Source of the DNA: Pelagicoccus sp. SDUM812003
GTDB taxonomy: Bacteria > Verrucomicrobiota > Verrucomicrobiia > Opitutales > Opitutaceae
Direction of reading: 5' to 3'
DNA: 64,000 nt
NCBI RefSeq assembly: GCF_031127815.1
Contig: NZ_JARXHY010000016.1
Coordinates: 62,001 to 126,000, forward strand
The stretch's first letter is position 1. Each line of letters begins with the position of its first letter. A program made the position numbers and the translations under genes. The notes under the pieces are model-generated. The model was not told the origin of the DNA and did no database searches. It saw only the letters and a program-made list of their open reading frames with translations. Positions 54,046-62,100 of the stretch are shown piece by piece.

Positions 54046-54798
54046 CTAGGGGCGACTCCGTTCCCGCAAGGTCGCCGCAGCTCGCTCGAGATCGAAACGC
54101 ACGCTGCTATCCGCAACGATGCCATCTTCGCGAGCGTCGACCGCCTGCAGACCGTAGTCGTTGGCCGCTCGCTCCTGAGAGCTCACCGCCTCGTGCTCGA
54201 AGGTAGATGCCTGCACCGGCTCGCCGAACGCGAAATTCTGCTGCCACTTGTGCTCCGGCTTGCTCTTGGAGCCCACTTCGAAACGAGCGAACTCCACTCC
54301 GAGAGGTGGAGCGAAGGAGGTCGCGGTCTTTGCCTCCTGGAAGATGGATTCCAAATCGAAGGAAACCACTTCGAAGGAATCCTCCAAACGATAGCTTTTC
54401 CCATCGATCTCTTCGACCTTCATCACCTGCAGCGGTTCGGCCTGCGCCACGTTCACGCTGGTCTTGGCAGGCGGCGTTTCCGCAATCAGCGGCTCCGCCA
54501 AGGCCGGCCTTGAGACGAAGGGAGAGAGATTCTGGGCGGCCAAAGCGAGCAGTCCCACCGCCGCCGCCATCCCCCCCAGGGCGTACACTTTCTGACGCCA
54601 AGCAGGGGCTGCCTTTTCAGGATTGGAATACGCGTCACCGAGCTGAGCGCAGGCCTGATGGATCTGGCGATATTGCAGATAGATTCGATGATACTCGGGG
54701 TTGCGGCGAACCGCAGCGATCAGTTTCTCCGATTCTTCCGACGACAGTTCATCATCAAGGTAGAGATTCAGCTTTTCGATGAAGCGCTCTTTATTCAT
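54046..54798 (-). CDS. Putative anti-sigma factor (membrane-spanning)
   Basis: 250 residues. The start (NKERFIEKLNLYLDDELSSEESEKLIAAV) resembles the N-terminal helices of anti-sigma factors, without the zinc HxxxC set. One membrane helix lies at about 71-92. The C-terminal 150 residues should be periplasmic and have no known domain. Its ATG overlaps the stop of the ECF sigma gene by 4 bp, the classic arrangement of a sigma/anti-sigma pair. Confidence 0.75.
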   Translation of the reverse strand: MNKERFIEKLNLYLDDELSSEESEKLIAAVRRNPEYHRIYLQYRQIHQACAQLGDAYSNPEKAAPAWRQKVYALGGMAAAVGLLALAAQNLSPFVSRPALAEPLIAETPPAKTSVNVAQAEPLQVMKVEEIDGKSYRLEDSFEVVSFDLESIFQEAKTATSFAPPLGVEFARFEVGSKSKPEHKWQQNFAFGEPVQASTFEHEAVSSQERAANDYGLQAVDAREDGIVADSSVRFDLERAAATLRERSRP

Positions 54799-55445
54799 AG
54801 AAGCTCGTGACCCATCTTTTCGCGCAGGCTTTCCCGCGCTCGGGCGATCCTGCTTTTGACCGTGCCGATGCTGATTTGCAACTCGTCGGCGATTTCCTCA
54901 TAGGAAAGATTCTTAACGTTTCGCAAAACCAGGGCCTCGCGATGCTTTTCGTTCAGCTCCTGCATGGCGGCAGCCACCCGGTCCTTGAACTCGTTCGTCA
55001 CCGCGATGTCCTCCGGCGACTCCACTTCGGCCGGAAACACTTCAGCCAAGGTCGTGCTCGACTCGGCTGCGATCGGCTGATCGAACGAGACCGACTTGTC
55101 GCGCTTGCGGCGCCACCAATACCAGTAGCGATTCCGGGCTAAATTGGTCGCGATCTGGTAGAGCCAGGTCGAGAAGCTGGAATCGCCACGGAACTTGTCC
55201 AAGCCCCGGTGGGCGCGGATGAAAGCGTCCTGCGTGACCTCCTCTGCGTCCTGCGTATTGCGCAGGAGCTTGTGCACCATCGCGTAAATGCGATCCCAAT
55301 AGCGAGAAACCATCTCTTCGAAGGCCGAATCGTCTCCGGCCTTGAAGCGCGCGATGAGCGCTTTGTCTAAGGCGACTTCTTGAGCTTTAGATGACATAGC
55401 AGTTGTTGTCGCTTTGGGACGTCCCTTTTCGACTAGAGTTCCCAT
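54795..55445 (-). CDS. ECF-type RNA polymerase sigma factor
   Basis: 216 residues. Region 2 (EMVSRYWDRIYAMVHKLL, then DAEEVTQDAFIRAHRGLDKFRG and FSTWLYQIATNLARNRY) and region 4 (LSYEEIADELQISIGTVKSRIARARESL) are clear. The start at 55445 has a good GGAGG site; an internal ATG at 55397 (MSSKAQ) is an alternative. It belongs to the SigW/RpoE-like group and should be held by the downstream membrane protein until an envelope signal releases it. Confidence 0.92.
   Translation of the reverse strand: MGTLVEKGRPKATTTAMSSKAQEVALDKALIARFKAGDDSAFEEMVSRYWDRIYAMVHKLLRNTQDAEEVTQDAFIRAHRGLDKFRGDSSFSTWLYQIATNLARNRYWYWWRRKRDKSVSFDQPIAAESSTTLAEVFPAEVESPEDIAVTNEFKDRVAAAMQELNEKHREALVLRNVKNLSYEEIADELQISIGTVKSRIARARESLREKMGHELL
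55395..55408. repeat. 14-bp direct repeat, copy 1
   Basis: CATAGCAGTTGTTG; on the minus strand CAACAACTGCTATG, ending in the alternative ATG of the sigma gene. The second copy is 145 bp upstream of it (relative to the gene). Confidence 0.6.
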
Positions 55446-55539
55446 TTTTCCTCCTTTTTACACACCCAGGATAAAGCCCTGTTCTCCAGCGCATTACGCC
55501 GTCAAACCTCCGCCCCTCAGCAGTCTTTTCGAGCTTATC

Positions 55540-55553
55540 CATAGCAGTTGTTG
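55540..55553. repeat. 14-bp direct repeat, copy 2
   Basis: Exact copy of 55395-55408 in the same orientation. On the minus strand it again ends in ATG, opening a short frame that runs into the sigma gene region; a leader peptide or a duplicated regulator site is possible. Confidence 0.6.
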
Positions 55554-55746
55554 CGGTTTTGATCCAATTGACCCGCCTTTCGTTCAAAATAAAGTCGGGT
55601 CGCTCTCCTAATGATCTATACGCGCCGTGACCGATCTCGGTTGCTCAGATTCCAGCGTTTTAGCTGATCGCCCCTCACTACGAAGCCCGATTCTCAGGGC
55701 GGTTTCGGCTGAATCAAGCCCGAAAAGCGCGCGGAAAAATTAGGAC

Positions 55747-55775
55747 TTGCCAATCCCCGACCGAAGGCCTGTATT
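55747..55775 (+). promoter_or_regulatory. Likely sigma-70 promoter of tRNA-Lys
   Basis: TTGCCA, 17 bp, TGTATT. The implied start is about 25 bp before the mature tRNA. Confidence 0.5.
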
Positions 55776-55806
55776 CCCCCACTTTCGAAACGCCCTCCGG
55801 GCAGAT

Positions 55807-55882
55807 GGGTCGATAGCTCAATCGGTAGAGCAGTTGCCTTTTAAGCAATTGGTTCTGGGTTCGAGTCCCAGTCGGCCTACCA
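55807..55882 (+). tRNA. tRNA-Lys (UUU)
   Basis: A 76-nt cloverleaf with encoded CCA. The acceptor GGGTCGA pairs with TCGGCCT (with a terminal G-U pair); the D arm has AGCTCAATCGGTAGAGC; the anticodon loop CTTTTAA gives TTT; the T arm is CTGGGTTCGAGTCCCAG. Discriminator base A is normal for lysine. A terminator follows immediately. Confidence 0.97.
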
Positions 55883-55885
55883 AAT

Positions 55886-55912
55886 AAACCGCTGATTATC
55901 AGCGGTTTTTTT
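55886..55912 (+). terminator. Intrinsic terminator after tRNA-Lys
   Basis: AACCGCTGA and TCAGCGGTT form a 9-bp stem with a TTA loop and a seven-base T run. Confidence 0.9.
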
Positions 55913-56213
55913 GTATCTTTCGGTTCTCGGCCGCGAACGAGTCGGCTCTAAACTTCTGCGTCCCCCAGCTCAGTTGCACCCCTAAAACAGCCAACTCCCT
56001 GCGGACAACGAGCAATTCGGAATCGATCGTCAGTCGTGAGCCCCGTGACAAGACTGCAGGGCACGCCACGATAGCTCTTCCTGCATCTCGTTCCTGTATC
56101 GGCGAAACGCGGCAGGCTGGTTCCTTGCAAGAAGACCTAGGGTCTCCAAGCGCCAAAAGCGCGAAGCGATGCAAGGCGATTGACATAACTTGCTGAGCTT
56201 CTAACGTTTGCCC
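55913..56213. other. Leader region of the hybrid kinase gene
   Basis: No supported gene. TTGACA at 56180-56185 followed 16 bp later by TAACGT at 56202-56207 could be a promoter placing the transcript start at or next to the ATG at 56214; no ribosome binding site is present. Confidence 0.35.
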
Positions 56214-58937
56214 ATGCATCTCTTCTCGAATGCGTCCAAGGCCCTGCTGTCTTTGCTCTCCTTGGCCTGCCTCCTCGCCACTCCCCTGGCCAGCCACGCT
56301 ACAGAAGCGACGCAGACCGGTCCACACCGCGTGCTTTTCCTCAGCTCGTACAACCACGATTTTCCCGTGGTGAGCCACCAGCTCGAGGGAGTGCTGCAAC
56401 TGACTCACTTCGACTATCGGGGCCGAGGCGTCTCGCTCGAGGTGCACATGATGGACACCAAGCGCTACGCGCCTGCCGGACAATTCCCTATCGCTCGGGA
56501 GCAGCTGAAAGGTCTCGTCGCGAATCACGGAGCCTACGACCTGATTATCTCCGCGGACGACAACGCCCTGCATTTCCTCAGGAAGGAAAAGGACGCCTTG
56601 TTTGGCGAAAGCACGCCCGTTGTTTTCTTCGGCGTAAACGACAAAGCCTTCGCTCGCGAAAGCGTCTTGGAGCCGGAGTACACCGGCATCATCGAAAAGG
56701 AGCCAATCCGAGAAACCGTCGAGTCCGCGTTTTCGCTGCTGCCACAGCTGCGCACGCTCTGGGTTCTGGTCGATACCACCACCACGGCTCTCGGCGAAAA
56801 GGCCGCTTTTCTGGAGGAAGTGCCAGCAGGGCTTCTTGATCGCTGCACGCTTCTCGATCTCGGGCGACTATCCTACGAAGAGGCGGCGAAATCGCTCATC
56901 GCTTTGGGCGAGAGCGATGCGGTCTACTTGATTTCCGCATACCAGGACAAGGAGGCTAGCAGGCTTAGCTTCTGGCAGTCGCTCAACTGGATAAAGACCC
57001 ATACCTCAAGACCGATCTTTCTGAGCGTCGGCGGATGGGGAATCGGAGAAGGCGTCGCTGGAGGAAAAGTGACCTCCCATAGCGACATGGCGAGGCTGGC
57101 GGTTGACTACGCGCAACGCATTCTCTCGGGCGAGCCGGTATCCTCGCTTCCTCTGATCGAAAATCCCGCCAGCTACCACATGTTCGACTATCTGGAGCTC
57201 GCGAACGCCAACGCCGATCTTTCGAAGATCCCTGAAGGAGCTAGGCTGCTGAACCCGCCGAACACGTTCTGGCACCGACACTGGAGACTGATCCTTCTTT
57301 GCGCCGCCATCGTGGTCAGCCTAGCCGTATTCGCTGCAGTCATCACCCTGCTTTACTTGAACCAGAAAAAGACGCTTCGACGCCTCAAGGAGAGCGAGGA
57401 GCGCATGTCCAGCTTGTTCGCCAACAGCTACGCCCCAATGCTGATAGTGGAGACGGAAAACAAGAACATCGTCGACGCAAATCCCGCCGCGTCCGCGTTC
57501 TACGGATACAGTCGCGACGCGCTGCTCTCCAAGAACTGGTTAGATATCAGCGATACCGATTCGAACGTCTTCGACGATAACATCAGAAAGCTCCAAGAGG
57601 GCTCGAAATTCGTGATCCAGACCAAACACACCCGATCGAGCGGGGAGCGTCTGGAAGTCGAAGTCATCCTCACCCTCATCTATCGAGGTTCCCTTCCCTA
57701 CCTCTTTGCGATCGTGCAGGACGTGACCAGCCGGAATCAAGCCCAGCGCGACCTGCTGAACTCCAAGGAAGCGTTGGAGGAGGCCAATCGAGCCAAGGAG
57801 CAGTTTCTTGCAGTCATGAGCCATGAGCTGAGAACACCCCTGAACCCTATCATGGGCTTCGCTTCCCTGCTGCTCAGCGACAATCCGGATCCCGAAGCGA
57901 GGGAAAGCCTGGAAACGATCATCCACTCCGCGGAGCGCATGCTCAAGCTCATCGACAACATTCTCAGCTTCACCAACCTGCGATCGAAGAGCGCCCGCCC
58001 CAAACCCACGCCCATCTGCATGAAAGCGCTTCTGGACGAAGCGATGCACGAATACCGGACCTACCCGAACGAAAACGCCATCCAGCTCGCGATAGAGAGT
58101 TCCGGAAACCTCGACGACTCGCTCCAGGTCTGGTCGGACCCGACGATGCTCCGGCAAATCCTCGACAATCTGGTCTCAAACGCCTGCAAATTCACGAAAA
58201 AGGGCTCCGTGCGAATCGCCTGCGCCCTCGACCAAAGTCCTGACTCCGATCGCGAGATCATCTGCGTACTCAGCGTGGAGGACAGCGGCATTGGAATCCC
58301 CAAGGATCTGCAGACCAAGATCTTCAATCCCTTCACGCAGGTCGAGCGCTGCTATACCCGAAAATTCGAGGGTGCGGGACTCGGGCTGTCCATCGCCAGC
58401 GAACTGGTCAAGAAACTGCGAGGAACCGTCACCGTGCAAAGCGAGCTGGGCAAGGGTTCGAAGTTTCAGGTCATTCTGCCCTTGGCCAAAGCGAACCAGG
58501 AAGGCAAAAACGACACCGCGAACACGCTGCCCGAGCCCCCTCGCTCCCAAGCTGTCCGATACGCGGTTCTGCTGGTGGAAGACAACGAAGACAACGCGCA
58601 CTACATCAAGCGATGCCTTGAACGGGCCGGCACCCATGTCGAACATGCCGCAGACGGCGTGGATGGCTGCGCCCGAGCTCAAGAGAAACGATTCGATGCC
58701 ATACTCATGGATCTCAGCATGCCGCGCATGGACGGCCTAACCGCCATGCGAAAAATCAAAAGCGAATCGCAGCAAAACAGGGATACGCCTATCTTCGTGA
58801 TCACGGCCCACGCCGACAATCAGACTAAAGAGCGATGCCTCGAAAACGGAGCGGTCGAGGTGATGACCAAACCGATCGTTCCGGAACGCATCTACCAGCG
58901 GCTGGAGAATCTGTCAGAAGCAGAGCGCTTTGCCTGA
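56214..58937 (+). CDS. Hybrid sensor kinase with ABC-binding-protein-like sensor, PAS and receiver
   Basis: 907 residues from the ATG at 56214. Signal peptide (cleavage near SHA-TEA), then an extracytoplasmic region (about 35-335) resembling ABC_sub_bind proteins (HRVLFLSSYNHDFPV, then YDLIISADDNALHFL). A membrane helix (about 362-384) is followed by PAS (about 395-515), HisKA with MSH537ELRTPLNP, HATPase (NLVSNACKFT, GIGIP, GAGLGLSIA) and a receiver with D833 (ILMDLSMPRMDG). There is no DNA-binding output. No partner regulator is adjacent. Confidence 0.9.
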   Translation: MHLFSNASKALLSLLSLACLLATPLASHATEATQTGPHRVLFLSSYNHDFPVVSHQLEGVLQLTHFDYRGRGVSLEVHMMDTKRYAPAGQFPIAREQLKGLVANHGAYDLIISADDNALHFLRKEKDALFGESTPVVFFGVNDKAFARESVLEPEYTGIIEKEPIRETVESAFSLLPQLRTLWVLVDTTTTALGEKAAFLEEVPAGLLDRCTLLDLGRLSYEEAAKSLIALGESDAVYLISAYQDKEASRLSFWQSLNWIKTHTSRPIFLSVGGWGIGEGVAGGKVTSHSDMARLAVDYAQRILSGEPVSSLPLIENPASYHMFDYLELANANADLSKIPEGARLLNPPNTFWHRHWRLILLCAAIVVSLAVFAAVITLLYLNQKKTLRRLKESEERMSSLFANSYAPMLIVETENKNIVDANPAASAFYGYSRDALLSKNWLDISDTDSNVFDDNIRKLQEGSKFVIQTKHTRSSGERLEVEVILTLIYRGSLPYLFAIVQDVTSRNQAQRDLLNSKEALEEANRAKEQFLAVMSHELRTPLNPIMGFASLLLSDNPDPEARESLETIIHSAERMLKLIDNILSFTNLRSKSARPKPTPICMKALLDEAMHEYRTYPNENAIQLAIESSGNLDDSLQVWSDPTMLRQILDNLVSNACKFTKKGSVRIACALDQSPDSDREIICVLSVEDSGIGIPKDLQTKIFNPFTQVERCYTRKFEGAGLGLSIASELVKKLRGTVTVQSELGKGSKFQVILPLAKANQEGKNDTANTLPEPPRSQAVRYAVLLVEDNEDNAHYIKRCLERAGTHVEHAADGVDGCARAQEKRFDAILMDLSMPRMDGLTAMRKIKSESQQNRDTPIFVITAHADNQTKERCLENGAVEVMTKPIVPERIYQRLENLSEAERFA

Positions 58938-59385
58938 TCGCCTAATCGGCGTCAGCACGCTGATGACGGGCTGAGCGCTAGGGAGTGAAAACAATCGGCA
59001 TTCTGACCCGACACGCCACAGGACGCCCCTCGTGCCGCGCTGGCTGCCATACCGTTTGTTGGACACATACCAAAGCCGGCGTCACGAACGCTTCGTGAGT
59101 ATAGTCTATCGCCTTCTCCGCGATCGCCCATCATTCCGCTTCCAATTCATCCACAGGCTTTGGCAACAAAGGAAGCCCGTTGTCATCCTGCATCACGTGC
59201 ATTCATGGGTGACGTTCTCCATATACCTCCTGAAACCCCTTAGAACACTCAATTGGAACTCTGCGTGAGCAACGGCTGGGTTTCGTCCACCTCTGACAAG
59301 CGAGCCACCAACAAAAACGACGCCCCCGTCCGAGTCCGAGGGGGGCGACGTTCGCAAGTGTTTATTTCACGTATCCGACCGTCAA
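58938..59385. other. Gap between hybrid kinase and asd
   Basis: No convincing gene; a 78-codon frame at 59032-59268 has no start signal and a shadow-like composition. The right end holds the asd terminator. Confidence 0.4.
59311..59347 (-). terminator. Intrinsic terminator of asd
   Basis: Read on the minus strand, CGCCCCC and GGGGGCG form a stem and are followed by GTCGTTTTTG. Confidence 0.7.
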
Positions 59386-60384
59386 CTACTTAATCAAGTG
59401 CTCCGCGATCTGGATCGCATTGAGAGCCGCCCCTTTCCAGAGCTGATCGCCCACTACCCAGAACGCCAAGCCATTCTCGAACGCGCTGTCCTTGCGAATA
59501 CGACCTACGCCACAGTTCACCTTGCCAGCGTAGTCCAGCGGCATCGGATAGACCTTGTTTGCCGGGTCGTCCACCACGTCCACGCCTGGGAAGGCTGCGA
59601 TGGCCTTGCGAGCCTCTTCCACCGATACCGGGCGCTCGAATTCCGCGTTGATGGAAATGGAGTGCGAACGCATCACAGGGACGCGAACGCAGGTGCAAGA
59701 GACCTTCAACTCGGGCAGACTCATGATCTTTCGCCCCTCGTTGAGCATCTTCATCTCTTCCTTGGTGTATCCATCTTCCAAGAACGCGTCGACGTGCGGG
59801 AGAGCGTTGAAGGCGATCTGATAAGGATAAACGCTGTGCGTCACTTCCTCGCCCTTAGCCCACGCCTTGAGCTGGTCTTCGAGTTCCTGCATCGCCTCCG
59901 CGCCGGTGCCGCTCACCGCTTGATAGGTGGAGGCGAACATACGCTTCAAGCCGAACGCCTTGTGCAGCGGGTAAGCGCCCATCAAAGAGATCGCAGTCGA
60001 GCAATTCGGATTGGCGATGATGCCTTTATGCGACTTGGCAGCCTCGCCATTGATTTCGGGCACCACTAGAGGAACGTCCGGATCCATACGGAACGCCGAG
60101 CTGTTGTCGATCGCTACCGCGCCCGCCTTGGCGGCCGCAGGGCAAAGGGCCTTCGAGACCGTGCCGCTGGCGCTGAAAAGCACGAAGTCGAGTCCTTCGA
60201 AACAGGTTTCCGTGGCTTCTTCGATGGTAATGGTTTGCCCAAGCGCCTCGACCTGCTTTCCTGCAGATCTGGCAGAGGCAAATAGCTTCAGCTCCGACAG
60301 AGGAAATTCCCTGTCGCCCAGAAGCTTGATAAATTCCTGCCCGACCGCTCCGGTCGCGCCTACGATGCCAACTTTGTAACCCAT
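59386..60384 (-). CDS. asd: Aspartate-semialdehyde dehydrogenase
   Basis: 332 residues. Makes aspartate semialdehyde for lysine, threonine and methionine, feeding DapA. NADP-binding VGATGAVGQEF, catalytic C128 (NPNC128STA), SGTGAEAMQELEDQ and the KVSCTCVRVPVMRSHS segment with catalytic-type histidine. The length fits the Gram-positive-like/short branch. It is divergent from the L,D-transpeptidase gene with only 6 bp between the start codons, so the promoters must overlap the coding starts. Confidence 0.95.
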   Translation of the reverse strand: MGYKVGIVGATGAVGQEFIKLLGDREFPLSELKLFASARSAGKQVEALGQTITIEEATETCFEGLDFVLFSASGTVSKALCPAAAKAGAVAIDNSSAFRMDPDVPLVVPEINGEAAKSHKGIIANPNCSTAISLMGAYPLHKAFGLKRMFASTYQAVSGTGAEAMQELEDQLKAWAKGEEVTHSVYPYQIAFNALPHVDAFLEDGYTKEEMKMLNEGRKIMSLPELKVSCTCVRVPVMRSHSISINAEFERPVSVEEARKAIAAFPGVDVVDDPANKVYPMPLDYAGKVNCGVGRIRKDSAFENGLAFWVVGDQLWKGAALNAIQIAEHLIK

Positions 60385-60390
60385 TTTCTG

Positions 60391-60927
60391 ATGTCCTCGG
60401 ATTTACTGAAACCGGTCACCCATAAACTTCAAGAGCTCAATATCAAGCAAACACCGCGTCTATTGCTGGTATCGATCGAAAAGCAGCGACTATCAGTCCT
60501 GGAAAACGATCAAACCGCCCGCGAGTACGCGGTCTCCACCAGCAGGAACCCTCCTTCCTGCATCGAAAACTCCTTCGGCACTCCGACCGGTCTGCATCGC
60601 ATCGCCCGCAAGATCGGCGACGGTTCGCCCATCGGCACTGTTTTCAAAGGCCGCATCGATATCGGAAAACGCTACTGGGAACTCGACGCTGAGGAACAAC
60701 GGAAAAACCTCATCACCAGCCGCATCCTCTGGCTGGAAGGCCTGGAACCGGGACACAACCAAGGCCCTGGCCGCGACACCTTTCAGCGCTACGTCTATTT
60801 CCACGGCACCAACCACGAAGACAAGATCGGCCAACCCGCCAGCGCTGGCTGCGTGCAATTGCGCAACGAAGAGATGATCGAGCTCTTCGACTCCGTTTCC
60901 GAAGGCGATCTCGTCTACATCCAGTAG
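60391..60927 (+). CDS. L,D-transpeptidase (YkuD domain), no signal peptide
   Basis: 178 residues. The YkuD motif is YFH138GTNHEDKIG followed by PASAGC154VQL, giving the catalytic His and Cys. The opening strand RLLLVSIEKQRLSVLEND is typical. These enzymes make 3-3 peptidoglycan crosslinks or attach proteins to it, outside the membrane. No signal peptide is visible from this start, which leaves export unexplained. A class D beta-lactamase gene follows, which fits a cell-wall setting. Confidence 0.88.
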   Translation: MSSDLLKPVTHKLQELNIKQTPRLLLVSIEKQRLSVLENDQTAREYAVSTSRNPPSCIENSFGTPTGLHRIARKIGDGSPIGTVFKGRIDIGKRYWELDAEEQRKNLITSRILWLEGLEPGHNQGPGRDTFQRYVYFHGTNHEDKIGQPASAGCVQLRNEEMIELFDSVSEGDLVYIQ

Positions 60928-60929
60928 CC

Positions 60930-60957
60930 AAGGTGGGGCTCGACCTCCGGGCGAGCC
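60930..60957 (+). repeat. REP-like hairpin, copy D
   Basis: AAGGTGG, then GGCTCG and CGAGCC flank the loop ACCTCCGGG. The stem is different from copies A and B but again perfectly paired. It lies directly after the L,D-transpeptidase stop. Confidence 0.7.
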
Positions 60958-61033
60958 GATGGGTCGCTATAAAAAAAGCAACTCACGCAAACAGCGAATT
61001 GCCTCCATCCGATCGCTCTCCAGCCTTTTCGCC

Positions 61034-61840
61034 ATGAAGCCTCTATTTATGGTCCGACTGCTTTCCTGCCTCCTCGTCCTCGCCTGCGCGATCTGTAACA
61101 CAAAAGCCGATACAGACATCGAAGTCTTCGCCCCAGCCGCTCAAGCCGTACAAGCGTCGAGCTATCCGGGAGTCGTTTTCATATTCGACGAAGCCAACCA
61201 ACGTAGCCTCGCCAGCAACCCGCTGCTTATCGACGACGCTCGCCTTCCAGCCTCCACCTTCAAGATCTTCAGTTCGCTCGCCGCTCTGCAGACCGGAGTC
61301 ATCGAAGGACCGGACTCCATCATCGAATGGGATGGCGTCCCCCGCGAGCGTACCGAGCTCAATCGCGATCTCACCTTCCGCGAGGCCTTCGCCCTCTCAG
61401 CCGTTCCCCATTTTCAACAGCTCGTGCGCCAGATCGGAACCAAACCCATGCAGTCTCTCATCGACGCCGCCCAGTACGGAAACCAAACCATCAGCGGACG
61501 TCCCGACCACTTTTGGCTCAGCGGCGATCTCCGTATCAGTCCGCGCCAGCAAATCGATTTCCTCACCCGTCTCTACCACGACCAGCTTCCCTCCAAACCC
61601 GCCCACATGGCAATGGTCAGAGACATGATGCTCACCGAGTCCGGCGACGGTTTTCAAATCCACGCCAAGACCGGCCTCACCAAAAGCGACGACGAGCTCT
61701 ACGTCGGCTGGTGGGTTGGCTGGAAACAAGCCGACAGCGGCCCGATCTTCTTCGCCACCATGCTCTTCTCGCCAGAAGCCAATAGCGCCTTCTTCGAAGC
61801 TCGTAAAACCGTTACCCGCCGAACCCTCGACGCCCTCTAA
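61034..61840 (+). CDS. Class D (OXA-like) beta-lactamase
   Basis: 268 residues from the ATG at 61034, which gives a signal peptide; an upstream ATG abuts a REP element and is unlikely. All class D motifs are in order: S74TFK77, S122AV, Y148GN, W161 in FWLSG, and K212TG. The catalytic serine hydrolyses penicillins through an acyl-enzyme, with a carbamylated K77 as base. It follows the L,D-transpeptidase gene. Chromosomal OXA-like proteins may also act as penicillin sensors, but no regulator domain is attached. Confidence 0.88.
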   Translation: MKPLFMVRLLSCLLVLACAICNTKADTDIEVFAPAAQAVQASSYPGVVFIFDEANQRSLASNPLLIDDARLPASTFKIFSSLAALQTGVIEGPDSIIEWDGVPRERTELNRDLTFREAFALSAVPHFQQLVRQIGTKPMQSLIDAAQYGNQTISGRPDHFWLSGDLRISPRQQIDFLTRLYHDQLPSKPAHMAMVRDMMLTESGDGFQIHAKTGLTKSDDELYVGWWVGWKQADSGPIFFATMLFSPEANSAFFEARKTVTRRTLDAL

Positions 61841-62100
61841 GCAGCTGCGTCACCTCCACCGAGGCAATCGGAGCCTTGGAACAATAGAACGCCCCCAAAC
61901 ACGGGCTTCCCGTCCCCGCGTGCGCCCAACGGCAGATCGCTCCCCGCGGCCCGAATTTACCATCGACCTATTCGATTAAGTTTCCTTATAAAACTCATAA
62001 GCATCAGAATCCAACAGGGTTCTCGCTACGTAAAAACTAAGAGAACTCACCTACCTTATCTAACATGCAGCTAGAAGCGACCTGCATCCCGCATCGTTCG

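Larger units (their letters stand above)
55446..55806. other. Region between sigma factor and tRNA-Lys
   Basis: Holds the promoter region of the sigma gene (minus strand), the second copy of the 14-bp repeat at 55540-55553, and a likely tRNA promoter near its right end. No protein gene is supported. Confidence 0.5.

Noticed and set aside
59032-59268. 78-codon gene between the hybrid kinase and asd
   Set aside because: No ribosome binding site, no domain and shadow-like composition.
60959-61033. Upstream ATG as the beta-lactamase start
   Set aside because: It would place a basic, non-signal stretch before the signal peptide and begin directly against the REP-like hairpin.
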